From contig NZ_JABCSC020000001.1 of assembly GCF_012972705.2 (NCBI RefSeq), positions 1 through 64,000 of the forward strand: a stretch of DNA of 64,000 nt, given 5' to 3'. Source of the stretch: Uliginosibacterium aquaticum (lineage in GTDB: Bacteria > Pseudomonadota > Gammaproteobacteria > Burkholderiales > Rhodocyclaceae). The position numbers were made by a program, and so were the translations under genes. Every line of letters begins with the position of its first letter. Position 1 is the stretch's first letter. A model generated the notes under the pieces. It searched no databases. It saw nothing but the letters and a program-made list of their open reading frames with translations, and had not been told where the DNA came from. Shown here in pieces: positions 18,681 to 27,556 of this stretch.

Positions 18681-20159
18681 ATGTTTACCCCTGTCCAGAT
18701 CCATCATTCCGCTCCTTCGATCCTGCGTCGCGGGCTGTGGCTGTCGATGTTTGCCCTGCTGGCGGTGATGTGGGGCCTGGTGCTGGTGTTTTCGGGGATG
18801 TATCGCGATCGTCTGCTGTCTGACGCGACGCGGGAGCTGGAGCAGCTCAACAGTGTGGTCACCCAGCACACCCTCGCTCTGTTGAAGAGTGTGGAAACCG
18901 ATCTGCGGGTTGTGGACCTCTGGCTGCAGGCCCATGTGAACTCCGATCCGCTGACAGACCCGGCTTTCCTTGCGTTGCTTGAGGAGCTGCGGCGCCTCTC
19001 CGGTGATCTGATCGATCTGCGTCTGCTTAGCAGCGATGGCACGGTGCATCCTGGGGCTGACGCCGCAGGAAGCGGGCCGGTGAATGTTAGTGACCGTGAT
19101 TACTTCAAGGCCCAGCTGGGGCATGGCGAGCGCCGCCTGTACATCGGCAGCCCGGTGGTGAGGCGCACGACGGGAACATGGGGCATCCCGATTTCCTGGC
19201 GCCTCGAAAACGAGCGTGCCGGGCTGAAGATGGTGGTTGCTGTGGTCGAGCTTGACCGGCTGATCAAACCGCATGAGCAATGGCGCCTCAAGGAATGGGG
19301 CGGCCTGCTGCTGGTGCGTGCGGATGGTCGTCTGCTGTCGCGCGCACCAATGGATCCGGCCATGCTTGGCAAGGATGTCAGCGGCTCGCCGAACTTTCCG
19401 CGTTTTCATACGGCGGAGCGGGGGCATTTCGAGTCCGATGGCCGCTTCAGCGATGGCGTGCGGCGCATCGTCAGCTTCGAGCACTTGCCGGACAAGTCGC
19501 TGTTTGTCGTGGCAACCCGTGGCTTCGATGAAGCGCTCGAGCCCTATTTCGCCACCCGCCGCCTGGTGTTTACGGTGGCCGGCGTCCTGAGCGTGCTGGC
19601 GCTGGCTTTTGCCGGATTCATGCACCGCATCCAGCGCTCTCTTTTCAAGGCCCAGCACCATATCCAGCGTCTGGCGATGGAGGATGAACTAACCGGGGTG
19701 ATGAACCGGCGCGCCTTCTTCCTTCAGGCAGGACGGGAGTTCGCGCGGGTAAGCCGGGCAAAGGGCCGGCTCAGCCTGCTGATGATGGATATCGATCATT
19801 TCAAGCAGATCAACGATCGGCATGGTCATGCGGTGGGTGATGAGGTGCTGGCAGCGCTGCCCGCGCTGTGGGCGCAGGCCCTGCGGCGTGGCGATCTGCT
19901 CGGTCGCCTCGGGGGTGAGGAATTTGGTGTGCTGCTGCCGGATACCGGGCCGGAGGGGGCGGCCGAGATCGCCGAACGCCTGCGTGCCCTGAGCGCACGC
20001 TCGCGGCCGTCCAGCCGGGTGGCCGCTCTGGAGGTGACGATCAGCATTGGCGTGGCCAGCAGCACGCCCGCCGATGCCGACTGGCAGGCCATCCTGGCGC
20101 GTGCCGATGCGGCGCTCTACCGGGCCAAGGCGACAGGTCGCAATCGGGTCGAGGCTTGA
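18681..20159 (+). CDS. Membrane-bound diguanylate cyclase with periplasmic sensor
   Basis: A 492-residue protein. Two membrane helices ([21 protein letters not shown] and [19 protein letters not shown]) flank a periplasmic Cache/PAS-like domain of about 270 residues containing DRDYFKAQ and [16 protein letters not shown] domain follows with [16 protein letters not shown] for metal and GTP binding and an intact GGEEF near residue 410. RRGD five residues before it is the RxxD inhibitory site. It should make cyclic di-GMP in response to an external ligand. It is divergent from a chemoreceptor gene. Confidence 0.9.
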   Translation: MFTPVQIHHSAPSILRRGLWLSMFALLAVMWGLVLVFSGMYRDRLLSDATRELEQLNSVVTQHTLALLKSVETDLRVVDLWLQAHVNSDPLTDPAFLALLEELRRLSGDLIDLRLLSSDGTVHPGADAAGSGPVNVSDRDYFKAQLGHGERRLYIGSPVVRRTTGTWGIPISWRLENERAGLKMVVAVVELDRLIKPHEQWRLKEWGGLLLVRADGRLLSRAPMDPAMLGKDVSGSPNFPRFHTAERGHFESDGRFSDGVRRIVSFEHLPDKSLFVVATRGFDEALEPYFATRRLVFTVAGVLSVLALAFAGFMHRIQRSLFKAQHHIQRLAMEDELTGVMNRRAFFLQAGREFARVSRAKGRLSLLMMDIDHFKQINDRHGHAVGDEVLAALPALWAQALRRGDLLGRLGGEEFGVLLPDTGPEGAAEIAERLRALSARSRPSSRVAALEVTISIGVASSTPADADWQAILARADAALYRAKATGRNRVEA

Positions 20160-20333
20160 GCTGAAGGGCTCGCTCAAAAGCGTCGGGCGAATGAGCACCT
20201 GCCCTGATGAGGCGGGCGGCCGCGCGGGGTACAGCTTGTCGCATGGCGATCGGCTTTCTACTCTTCAAGCGTGTCCTGGCACATGGGGCCTGCCAGCCCT
20301 TCTCCGCCCAGCATGACTCTGAGGAGTATTCCC

Positions 20334-20576
20334 ATGCCGCATCTGCTTTCGCATGATTTTCACGTAGAGTTTCCTGATCTGGCCGAGCGTGTCGACCGGC
20401 TGCGCAGCAGCCAGCCGGTTTTTGCGCAGAAGTATGAACAGCACGTGGCTCTCGACAAGGACATCACGGATGCCCAGGACGGTCTCCGGGCGCTTGACGA
20501 TTTCGCCCTGGAAGACTTGAAGAAGCAGCGCCTGCAGCTCAAGGAGGAGCTCTACCGGATGCTGCAGGCGGCCTGA
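20334..20576 (+). CDS. YdcH family small protein (DUF465)
   Basis: An 80-residue coiled-coil protein. ATG 20334 is preceded by GAGGAGT. Family marks are the opening HLLSHDFHVEFPDLAERVDRLR, the middle DKDITDAQDGL and the closing LKKQRLQLKEELYRML. YdcH-type proteins are common in proteobacteria and have no settled role. It stands alone between the diguanylate cyclase gene and a convergent membrane protein gene. Confidence 0.88.
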   Translation: MPHLLSHDFHVEFPDLAERVDRLRSSQPVFAQKYEQHVALDKDITDAQDGLRALDDFALEDLKKQRLQLKEELYRMLQAA

Positions 20577-20601
20577 GCCCTAAGCGCCGGGCGAGCAGCA
20601 C

Positions 20602-21840
20602 CTAGAACAGGATCCCGAACAGGTTCTTCAGCAGCTCCTCCAGCGACATCATGGTCAGCAGTAGGGGAAGCAGCGGTGCCAGCGCAGCTGCGGCCAGGTG
20701 CAGGAGGGCATCACGGGTGATGGGGGCAGGGCGCATGCCGCGCACCACCTCGTAGCTGTTGCCCAGGTCGGCCAGTGACTGGATGTCACCACTGCCGACC
20801 AGCGGCTCATCCTCCGGCGCACCACCGCGCAGCCATTTGCGGTCGAATTCACGCACATAGCGTTCGGCCAGACCGCCGTATTCGCGCAGGCCCTGGCGCT
20901 TGGCTTGCAGCAGCTGAGGCGTGAACACCAGCAGGGGGCCGAATACCACGCACAGCAGGAAAGCCACGATCAGCCCGACTTCGGCCTTGTATTGCGGCAG
21001 GCTGGCGCCGGCGAAGAAGATGCGGCTGGCAATCTGCCCAGCCAGCAAGGTACCATGGGCCGCCACCAGAATGGCAAAGGCATACACCGTGTTGGCGAGA
21101 AAGCCAAGGCCACCGACGCGGTCCGGATGGGTGGGCAGTAACTGCAGCGGAATACGCGACACCTGCCACAGGAAGCGCGCCCAGATGAAGAGGCGGAAAT
21201 ACCAGCGGATCAGGATGAACTGGAAGATCGGCAAGCTCACATAGCCATACCAGATGCCGGCGAGGGACAGGTGTGAGCCCTCCGCAGCGGGCGTGATGTA
21301 CCAGGAGGCAACATCGAGGGCGATGTACTGGCGCCAGATCACCAGAACCCCCAGGGCATACACCAGCACGATTAGCAGCAGCTCGGCTGACACCGAATTG
21401 CGCAGACGGAACGCGGCGCGCAGGGCTTCATCGAAGTGCTGACGGGCCTCACCGGGAATCAGATTGCGCGCCAGAAAGGCCTGCACGATGGGCCCCAGAC
21501 GCTGATGTACCACCATCTCGGCGCCGATCAGCAGCGGCAGCGCCAGCAGGAAGCGCACATGCACCTCCACGTCGTGCAGGAAGGGGACGGTGCCGCCGGC
21601 CATCCGCCCTTCGAAGGCGGACAGCAGCAGCAGCGGCAGCCAGGCTAGCAGCGCGATGCTGATGACGCGCTGGCGCATCAGGTGCAGGCCGTCATCGGCC
21701 AGATGAGTGCGGCGCAGGAGCTGGAACAAGGGCCCGCCCAGGACCAGCGAAAATTCCTGCGCATCGCGGAAGCTGGCATCGTCTGGCAAGGTGCTGGCGG
21801 CTTGTTCCGGCGCTGCCCCAGGTTTGTTCAGATTCATCAT
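20602..21840 (-). CDS. Large multi-helix membrane protein of unknown function
   Basis: A 412-residue polytopic protein; I do not recognise a named family. ATG 21840 follows GGAG at good spacing. At least six hydrophobic helices can be seen (for example VISIALLAWLPLLLLSAF, FLLALPLLIGAEMVVH, LLLIVLVYALGVLVIW, VGLIVAFLLCVVFGPLLVF, and a C-terminal LAPLLPLLLTMM). The soluble N-terminal 30 residues and the loop near PTHPDRVGGLGFLANTVYAF are candidates for conserved function. It begins 48 bases after the GGDEF gene on the same strand, so the two may be cotranscribed. Confidence 0.7.
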   Translation of the reverse strand: MMNLNKPGAAPEQAASTLPDDASFRDAQEFSLVLGGPLFQLLRRTHLADDGLHLMRQRVISIALLAWLPLLLLSAFEGRMAGGTVPFLHDVEVHVRFLLALPLLIGAEMVVHQRLGPIVQAFLARNLIPGEARQHFDEALRAAFRLRNSVSAELLLIVLVYALGVLVIWRQYIALDVASWYITPAAEGSHLSLAGIWYGYVSLPIFQFILIRWYFRLFIWARFLWQVSRIPLQLLPTHPDRVGGLGFLANTVYAFAILVAAHGTLLAGQIASRIFFAGASLPQYKAEVGLIVAFLLCVVFGPLLVFTPQLLQAKRQGLREYGGLAERYVREFDRKWLRGGAPEDEPLVGSGDIQSLADLGNSYEVVRGMRPAPITRDALLHLAAAALAPLLPLLLTMMSLEELLKNLFGILF

Positions 21841-21887
21841 GCTGCTCCGCCTTTCTTGCCGGCTGGCCCCGGCAAGCCTGAAACCGC

Positions 21888-22796
21888 TCAGCTCTTCAGC
21901 AGGGTGGTGAGGAGGTCCGGCTCGGTCTGGGCCCATACCACGCGATTCTGGCCGCGCCGGCGAGCCCGGTAGAGGGCGACTTCGGCCGCCTCGATGAGCA
22001 TGGCCTCGCTGATGTGGCGTAGCCCTGGCGCCCCATCGGCCACGCCGATGCTGACGCTGAGTAAATGTTGCGGGCCGGCGGCAATGTGCAGGCCCTCAAC
22101 TTCGGCGCGCATGGCCTCGGCGATCCGGCGCGCCTCGGTGCCGGGCGTATCGCCCAGTAGCACGACAAACTCGTCGCCGCCGTAGCGTGCCACCAGATCG
22201 GCGGGCCGGCGGGCGTGTTCGCGCAAGAGGGTGGCAATGGCGATCAGGCATTCATCGCCGATGCGTGTGCCGTGAAGTTCGTTGATTGTGCGCAGGTGAT
22301 CGGTGTTCAGCATGAGCAGGCTCAGGGGCTGTTTCTGGCGTCGGGCGCGGCCCAGCTCAGCGCCGAGGCTGAGGGCGAAAAGCTGACGCGTGGCCAGGCC
22401 GGTGAGCGCGTCGTGCTGCAGTTGCGGGCTGTGGAGGACGGCCAGGACGACTTCCCCGGCGTACTCGATGCGCCAGGCCTTGAGGTGGTAGTAGTCGTGC
22501 GCTTCCGGGCCCTTGCTGAAGTAGTCCTGGCTGAAGCCTTCGCCACCTTCTTCCGCCAGCTGGCTCAAAGCCTCGGCGGCCGCGCCGGCGCTGCGGTCGC
22601 CACTGCCGGCGGCCGCATTCAGTAGTGTGAAGTAGTTCTGCCCCGGCCAGGGCTGACCCACTGCGCCGCTGACGCGTGGGCTGATCTGCCAGGCCGGGTT
22701 GGCGAAGAGGATCTCGCCGTCTGCGTCCAAGAGCAGCGCCGGGGCATCCAGGGCCTCCAGAAACAGGCGAAACAGCTGTGGATCAAGCGGAAGCAT
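21888..22796 (-). CDS. GGDEF protein with PAS-like sensor and altered metal site
   Basis: A 302-residue soluble protein. Residues about 12-125 look like a PAS domain (APALLLDADGEILFANPAW). The GGDEF domain has an intact RYGGDEF and an RxxD inhibitory site (RPAD), but the metal-binding segment reads LMLNTDHLRTINELHG: the first Asp of the usual DIDHFK is Asn (residue 164), Phe is Leu and the GH pair is GT. It may be weakly active, or a GTP or c-di-GMP sensor. The membrane protein gene follows on the same strand. Confidence 0.85.
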   Translation of the reverse strand: MLPLDPQLFRLFLEALDAPALLLDADGEILFANPAWQISPRVSGAVGQPWPGQNYFTLLNAAAGSGDRSAGAAAEALSQLAEEGGEGFSQDYFSKGPEAHDYYHLKAWRIEYAGEVVLAVLHSPQLQHDALTGLATRQLFALSLGAELGRARRQKQPLSLLMLNTDHLRTINELHGTRIGDECLIAIATLLREHARRPADLVARYGGDEFVVLLGDTPGTEARRIAEAMRAEVEGLHIAAGPQHLLSVSIGVADGAPGLRHISEAMLIEAAEVALYRARRRGQNRVVWAQTEPDLLTTLLKS

Positions 22797-22920
22797 GGTG
22801 GGCTCGCGGAAGGCTGCGCATGCTGTGCTATAGCAGTCGCCCCCGATCGCCTCAAGGCGGACGGCCCGGAGGTTCGCGCATCTGGCGGGTGGGCGGCTTG
22901 CCGCCCATGTGCAACAGCCC

Positions 22921-23364
22921 TCAGGCGGCGGCTATGGCCGCGATGGCGGCTTCCAGCTCCGGGTTGTGTTCGCGCGGGATCACACGTGGGCGCTTGTCGG
23001 CGCCGATCGCGACGTAGCTGAAGGTGGCTTCGGTGACGCAGAAGCGCTCGCCGATCTGTTCGCCGGTCACTTTCTTGACCCATACCTCTACTTTCACCTT
23101 CAGCGAGGTACGGCCCACGTGTGCACATTCGCCATACACGCAGACCACATCGCCCACTGCGACCGGGCGGTGGAAGCTCATCGCATCGACGGCCACCGTG
23201 ACGATCCGGCCGCGTGACAGCTCCTTGGCCAGGATGGCGCCACCCAAGTCCATCTGTGACATGAGCCAGCCGCCGAAGATGTCGCCGCTAGGGTTGGTGT
23301 CGGCCGGCATGGCCAGGGTGCGCAGTTGCAGGCTGCCGCGCGGGGTACGGGTCAGGTCGTTCAT
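22921..23364 (-). CDS. Acyl-CoA thioesterase, YciA-type hotdog fold
   Basis: A 147-residue cytoplasmic enzyme hydrolysing acyl-CoA thioesters. The hotdog domain has the family motif NPSGDIFGGWLMSQMDLGGA, in which Asn and Asp are the catalytic-type residues, then VTVAVDAMSFHRPVAVGDVV. ATG 23364 follows AGGAA; the upstream in-frame extension has no ribosome site. It is divergent from the succinylglutamate desuccinylase-like gene. A 16-base perfect palindrome near 22892-22907 lies downstream but has no T tract. Confidence 0.9.
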   Translation of the reverse strand: MNDLTRTPRGSLQLRTLAMPADTNPSGDIFGGWLMSQMDLGGAILAKELSRGRIVTVAVDAMSFHRPVAVGDVVCVYGECAHVGRTSLKVKVEVWVKKVTGEQIGERFCVTEATFSYVAIGADKRPRVIPREHNPELEAAIAAIAAA

Positions 23365-23503
23365 GGAAAGTGTTCCTGTGTGGGGGGCAGGGGCATTATG
23401 CCGCGAGCCCGATCTGGCCGGGGTGATGATGCTGATAGCCCGCTGCACATGGCTTCCTGCGACAATACGTGCCCGCTGAATCGATCTTCATCCGGAGTTC
23501 CCC

Positions 23504-24493
23504 ATGAGTCACCCCGTCCACATCCAGCCTTCCACCACCGCCTTGCGCGTGCATAGCTTTGCCGGCCTTGAACCAGGCCCGAAGCTGCTGGTGCTGGGCG
23601 CCGTGCATGGCAACGAGGTGTGCGGCTCGCGTGCCATCGAGCGCCTGATTGCCGAGTTCGATTCCGGTGCGCTGAGCCTCAAGTGCGGCACCCTGACTTT
23701 TGTGCCGATCACCAATCCGCTGGCCTACCACCTCAAGCAGCGCATGGGTGACCGCAATCTCAACCGCAACCTGCGCCCCACCGCCGAGCCGGTCGACTTC
23801 GAGGATCGCATCGCCAATGCGCTGTGCCCCCTGCTCGAGGCGCATGACGCGTTGCTCGATCTGCATTCCTTCCACACCGGCGGTGAGCCCTTTGCCATGC
23901 TCGGCCCGCAGGATAATTCCGGCTCCCTGGAGCCATTCAGCCATGCTGCCCGGGAGCAGGCGCTGGCCGTGCGCCTGGGCGTACGCCGCATCGTCGAAGG
24001 CTGGCTGGACACTTATGCGCGTGGGGTGGCTCGCCGTCTCGCCTATCCGGACGCCAGCCTGCGCGCCCAGATGCTCAGCACGGATCCGAGCTATGGCGTG
24101 GGCACCACCGAATACATGCGCTCCAAGGGGGGCTACGCGATCACGCTGGAATGCGGTCAGCATGAAGATCCGGCAGCACCGGAAGTGGCCTATAAGGCGA
24201 TCTGCAACACCTTGGCCTTGCTGGGTCTGATCGACGCGCCCGTTCCGGCGCCGCACCCGGCGCCGGAACTGCTGCGTCTGGTGGATGTGATCGACCGCAT
24301 GCACCCGGACGACCGTTTCGTGAAGGAGTGGAAGAGCTTCGACCCGGTCGAGGCGGGCGAGGTGATCGGCATCCGCCACGATGGCACGGAGGTCCGTGCG
24401 CAGGGTACCGGCTTCATCGTCTTTCCGAATCCGAAGTCCCTGCCCGGCAACGAGTGGTTCTACTTTGCCCTGCCGAGCGATCGGCCGCTCTGA
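23504..24493 (+). CDS. Succinylglutamate desuccinylase/aspartoacylase family zinc enzyme
   Basis: A 329-residue M14-like zinc amidohydrolase. Zinc ligands are visible in GAVHGNEVCGS (His and Glu, HxxE) and LLDLHSFHTGG (third ligand His). The catalytic Glu is probably in ITLECGQHEDP. Such enzymes remove acyl groups from amino acids or small amides; the exact substrate cannot be read. ATG 23504 follows CCGGAG. It stands alone, ending at a strong terminator shared with the convergent nap operon. Confidence 0.85.
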   Translation: MSHPVHIQPSTTALRVHSFAGLEPGPKLLVLGAVHGNEVCGSRAIERLIAEFDSGALSLKCGTLTFVPITNPLAYHLKQRMGDRNLNRNLRPTAEPVDFEDRIANALCPLLEAHDALLDLHSFHTGGEPFAMLGPQDNSGSLEPFSHAAREQALAVRLGVRRIVEGWLDTYARGVARRLAYPDASLRAQMLSTDPSYGVGTTEYMRSKGGYAITLECGQHEDPAAPEVAYKAICNTLALLGLIDAPVPAPHPAPELLRLVDVIDRMHPDDRFVKEWKSFDPVEAGEVIGIRHDGTEVRAQGTGFIVFPNPKSLPGNEWFYFALPSDRPL

Positions 24494-24512
24494 ATCCTGC
24501 GCAGGCTTCCAT

Positions 24513-24546
24513 GCACAAGGCCCCGGTTTACGGGGCCTTGTGCTTT
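24513..24546. terminator. Bidirectional terminator between the aspartoacylase-like gene and napC
   Basis: A perfect 13-bp stem (24513-24525 with 24531-24543) closes on the loop GTTTA. It is followed by TTTCT on the plus strand, and the minus strand also has a short T stretch inside the arm. It sits between two convergent genes and probably ends both transcripts, including the nap operon. Confidence 0.85.
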
Positions 24547-24560
24547 CTGGCAGGGCGGTT

Positions 24561-25238
24561 TCAGTTCGCCGGAGAAGCGGCCGCCTCAGGTTTGGGCGCG
24601 ACAGGCGGGTGCATCACTTCCGGCGACACGGCATCACGCTCGGCGCCGATGTGCTGTTCGATCGGCGGCAGGTTGTGGGCAATGCCCTTGTGGCAGTCGA
24701 TGCAGGTCATGCCGTCGGCAAAACCCTTCTGGTGCATGGCCGCGCCGCGGCGGTTCTGCTCGGCGTAGTCCATCGAATCGTAGTTGTGGCAGTTGCGGCA
24801 CTCCTGTGAGTTGTTGGCCTTCATGCGCCGCCATTCGTTCTGCGCCAGGCGCAGGCGCTCGGCCTGGAACTTCTCGGGGGTGCTGATGCTGCCGGTGAGC
24901 TTGCCCCACACTTCCTTCGAAGCCTGAATCTTGCGGATCACCTTGGGCACCCACTCCTTGGGCACATGGCAGTCCGGGCAGGTGGCGCGCACGCCGGTGC
25001 GGTTGGAGTGGTGGATGGTGTTGCGGTACTCCTGATAGACGTTTTCCTGCATCTCGTGACAGCCGATGCAGAACTGTTCGCGGTTGGTCAGCTCCATCGC
25101 AGTGTTGAAGCCGCCCCAGAAGATGATGCCGGCGGCGAAGGCCACGGTGAGGCCGCCGAGACCGATGAACCACTTCTTCTTCAAGAGCGCACACAGCCGC
25201 GCCTTGAGGCCGTTGCAGGTGGTGTTCTCGTTTGTCAT
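24561..25238 (-). CDS. napC: NapC tetraheme cytochrome c, quinol dehydrogenase
   Basis: A 225-residue NapC/NirT protein that oxidises membrane quinol and passes electrons to NapAB in the periplasm. One N-terminal helix (WFIGLGGLTVAFAAGIIFWGG) anchors it, and four CxxCH heme motifs follow: CIGCH, CPDCH, CRNCH and CIDCH. ATG 25238 is preceded by AGGACA; upstream in-frame codons lack a site. A Pro/Ala-rich tail is a small extension. It is the last gene of napDAGHBC, separated from napB by a 123-bp palindromic element. Confidence 0.95.
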   Translation of the reverse strand: MTNENTTCNGLKARLCALLKKKWFIGLGGLTVAFAAGIIFWGGFNTAMELTNREQFCIGCHEMQENVYQEYRNTIHHSNRTGVRATCPDCHVPKEWVPKVIRKIQASKEVWGKLTGSISTPEKFQAERLRLAQNEWRRMKANNSQECRNCHNYDSMDYAEQNRRGAAMHQKGFADGMTCIDCHKGIAHNLPPIEQHIGAERDAVSPEVMHPPVAPKPEAAASPAN

Positions 25239-25269
25239 TTTTTTGTCCTGTGAAGATCGAGTTCTGGGA

Positions 25270-25392
25270 CTAAGCGGAGAAGCCGCCATAGCGAGCGCGT
25301 CAAGGTCGTGAGGAGAAGCGGAGTCGTACGAGTGGTACGGCGAGCATCGCAGTGACGAGATTGGCGTGCGTAGTAGGCGGATACCCGCTTAG
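25270..25392. repeat. 123-bp imperfect palindromic element inside the nap operon
   Basis: The outer ends are inverted copies: CTAAGCGG at 25270-25277 and its complement CCGCTTAG at 25385-25392, extending imperfectly to about 18 bases each. Inside, GCGCGTCAA pairs imperfectly with TTGGCGTGCG, and GTAC at 25326-25329 faces GTAC at 25335-25338, almost at the centre. The whole can fold into one long hairpin, like a MITE or genome-wide intergenic repeat. Its right end provides the TAA stop of napB. Confidence 0.7.
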
Positions 25393-25850
25393 CGCATGCC
25401 GGCGGCTGGCTGGAACTTGTTCGCCACCAGCGGTTTGGCATCGGTCTGCGGCACATGGCACTGGGTGCAGAAGTAGCGGCGGGGGGAAATGTTGGAGAGT
25501 TCGGTGCCTTCGCGGGTCTTGAAGTGAGTCACGCTGACCTTGGTGGCGCCGGTGTCCTTGGTGCGGTTCCAGGCGTGACAATCCATGCACTTGTTGAAGT
25601 TCTTGGTGATGTTGTAGCCCTTCACGGTGTGCGGGATCAGCGGCGGCTGCTGCACGAAGTCGCGTGGCAGCGGTGGCTGATCGCGCTCATTGCGGAAGTT
25701 GTCCGACGCGGCTTCCGGGCCGTCGATCGGTACGCCGCGCATGCCGAAAGCCTTCACGCCAGCAAGCGGATCAGGCACAGGTTCGGTTTTCTGGGCATAG
25801 GCCGGGGCCAGCATGAGGCAGGCAATCAGCGTCAGTATCAGTTTTTTCAT
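25389..25850 (-). CDS. napB: NapB diheme cytochrome c subunit
   Basis: A 153-residue periplasmic subunit that passes electrons from NapC to NapA. A signal peptide ([18 protein letters not shown]) and two heme motifs, CMDCH and CTQCH, are present; the Tyr/His-rich stretch QQPPLIPHTVKGYNI holds typical axial-ligand histidine. ATG 25850 overlaps the napH stop by four bases. The protein ends Met-Arg, then TAA, and that stop lies in the terminal repeat of the 123-bp palindromic element. Confidence 0.95.
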   Translation of the reverse strand: MKKLILTLIACLMLAPAYAQKTEPVPDPLAGVKAFGMRGVPIDGPEAASDNFRNERDQPPLPRDFVQQPPLIPHTVKGYNITKNFNKCMDCHAWNRTKDTGATKVSVTHFKTREGTELSNISPRRYFCTQCHVPQTDAKPLVANKFQPAAGMR

Positions 25851-26707
25851 TTTTTGCTCCTGTTGAATCGGCTGCCGAATCGGAAGACCTCTTGACTGCA
25901 TACATCGATACAGCGACCGCAGTTCGTGCAGTCGCCATCCAGAATCAGGGGGGTGTCATTCGGGTCGCGCGGCTTGAGGGCCGGGCGGATCACCTGGGGT
26001 TCGGGGCACACGGCGAAGCAGTCCATGCAGTCGTTGCAGGCGCTGCGCTGGTGGGCGGCGACACGGATCAGGGCGCTCTTGCCGAACAGGCCGTAGAGCG
26101 CCCCCATCGGGCAGACGTGGCCACACCAGCCGCGTCCGGCCAGCAGCAGGTCGTAGAGAAACACGCCCAGCACGAAGACCCAGCCGGCGCCGAAGCCGAA
26201 GATCAGGCCGCGCTGCAGCATCGATACTGGATTGACCCATTCCCATACCAACGAGCCGCTGAGGGCGGCGGCGAGCAGTACGAAGCCGAGCAGCCACAAG
26301 CGGGTGGCCTCGTGCGGGCTGCGCCCGCTCTTGAGGCCCAGGCGGCGGCGCAGCCAGCCGGCGCTATCGGTCACCACATTCATCGGGCAGACCCAGGAGC
26401 AAAACACCCGGCCGCCCACCAACAGGTAGAAACCGAGCACGATGGCCACGCCGATGAGCGCGCTCATCTCAGGCCAGTGGCGGGTGGCCAGCATCTGCAG
26501 GAACAGGAAGGGATCGGTCAGCGGCAGCACATCCAGGGTCAGGCTGGAGGCGAGGTTGCCCTTCACGAGCCACCCGCCGAACCACGGTCCGGCGAGGAAG
26601 GCGGCGAGGATCAGTAACTGCGACGCGCGGCGCAGCAGCAGCCATTTGTGGGCGGCGAGCCAGCCCTTGTCGGCGATGGCTTCGAGGCCGGGGCGCTGCG
26701 CGCTCAT
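25847..26707 (-). CDS. napH: NapH quinol-dehydrogenase membrane ferredoxin
   Basis: A 286-residue inner-membrane protein with four helices and cytoplasmic iron-sulfur sites. Two CxxCP motifs of the polyferredoxin type (CSWVCP and CGHVCP) lie between helices, and two [4Fe-4S] ferredoxin motifs follow at the C-terminus ([12 protein letters not shown] and [11 protein letters not shown]). With NapG it forms a menaquinol or ubiquinol to NapC/NapB electron route. It overlaps napG and napB by four bases each, so all three are translationally coupled. Confidence 0.95.
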   Translation of the reverse strand: MSAQRPGLEAIADKGWLAAHKWLLLRRASQLLILAAFLAGPWFGGWLVKGNLASSLTLDVLPLTDPFLFLQMLATRHWPEMSALIGVAIVLGFYLLVGGRVFCSWVCPMNVVTDSAGWLRRRLGLKSGRSPHEATRLWLLGFVLLAAALSGSLVWEWVNPVSMLQRGLIFGFGAGWVFVLGVFLYDLLLAGRGWCGHVCPMGALYGLFGKSALIRVAAHQRSACNDCMDCFAVCPEPQVIRPALKPRDPNDTPLILDGDCTNCGRCIDVCSQEVFRFGSRFNRSKK

Positions 26708-27501
26708 GGCTGGCCTCCCGGCGCCGATTGCGCGTCGAAGCCGCGTACGGGCAGCTTCAGCTGCTCGCTGATCAGTGAGCCACCGGCCTTGTCCTTCTCT
26801 TCCCAGCCACGCCGGTAATGCTCGGCAGCCTTGCCTTGAGCCAGGCGGGCGGGCAGCACCTTGATGGCGGCTTCAGGAAGGATGCAGCTCTTCTCGCATT
26901 TGCCGCAGCCGGTGCAGGCGTCCGAGTGCACCGTGGGGATCAGCATCGCGTGGCGGGTGGCGGCCGGGCCTTCGCGCTCTTCACGCGGGTTGCGCCGCAT
27001 TTCCAGGGTGATCGCTTTGTCGATGACTGGGCAGACGCGGTAGCACACGTCGCAGCGCAGGCCGAGGAAGTTGAGGCAGTTTTCCTGGTCGATCAGTACC
27101 GCAATGCCCATCTCGGCCTGGCGGATGTCGCTGAGCGCGTGATCGAGCGCGCCGCTGGGGCAGGCTTTCACGCAGGGAATGTCCTCGCACATTTCGCAGG
27201 GAATGTCGCGAGCCGTGAAATAGGGCGTGCCACTGACTACGCCATCGCCGGGCGTGGCGAGCTTGAGCGTGTCGTAGGGGCAATCGCGCACGCACAGGCC
27301 GCAGCGGATGCAGGCGCCGAGGAAGGCTTCCTCCAACAGTGCGCCGGGTGGGCGGATCGCTTGCGCGGGGCGTGCACCGGCCTGTTTCGAATAGAGTGTG
27401 ACGCCCATGGCGAGCAGGCAGGCGCCCCCGGCCGCACCGGCCATTTCCTTGAGGAAACGGCGGCGCGGGCTGGCGTTGGCTGGCTTGGTGGGCTCGCTCA
27501 T
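26704..27501 (-). CDS. napG: NapG ferredoxin-type periplasmic protein
   Basis: A 265-residue iron-sulfur protein with a twin-arginine signal ([12 protein letters not shown]) and four [4Fe-4S] motifs: [43 protein letters not shown] and [11 protein letters not shown]. It works with NapH in quinol oxidation. I chose ATG 27501; an in-frame TTG at 27516 would add five residues. The spacing to napA is about 55 bases and includes an 8-bp hairpin. Confidence 0.93.
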   Translation of the reverse strand: MSEPTKPANASPRRRFLKEMAGAAGGACLLAMGVTLYSKQAGARPAQAIRPPGALLEEAFLGACIRCGLCVRDCPYDTLKLATPGDGVVSGTPYFTARDIPCEMCEDIPCVKACPSGALDHALSDIRQAEMGIAVLIDQENCLNFLGLRCDVCYRVCPVIDKAITLEMRRNPREEREGPAATRHAMLIPTVHSDACTGCGKCEKSCILPEAAIKVLPARLAQGKAAEHYRRGWEEKDKAGGSLISEQLKLPVRGFDAQSAPGGQP

Positions 27502-27527
27502 GAGGGGCGGAGTCAAGGTTCAGGCGT

Positions 27528-27549
27528 GATCCCGGACCCGGCCGGGATC
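27528..27549 (-). other. Intercistronic hairpin between napA and napG
   Basis: GATCCCGG (27528-27535) and CCGGGATC (27542-27549) form a perfect 8-bp stem with a 6-base loop just past the napA stop. There is no T tract, so it is more likely an mRNA-stabilising or processing hairpin than a terminator; napG has no separate promoter that I can see. Confidence 0.55.
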
Positions 27550-27556
27550 AGCGCAT

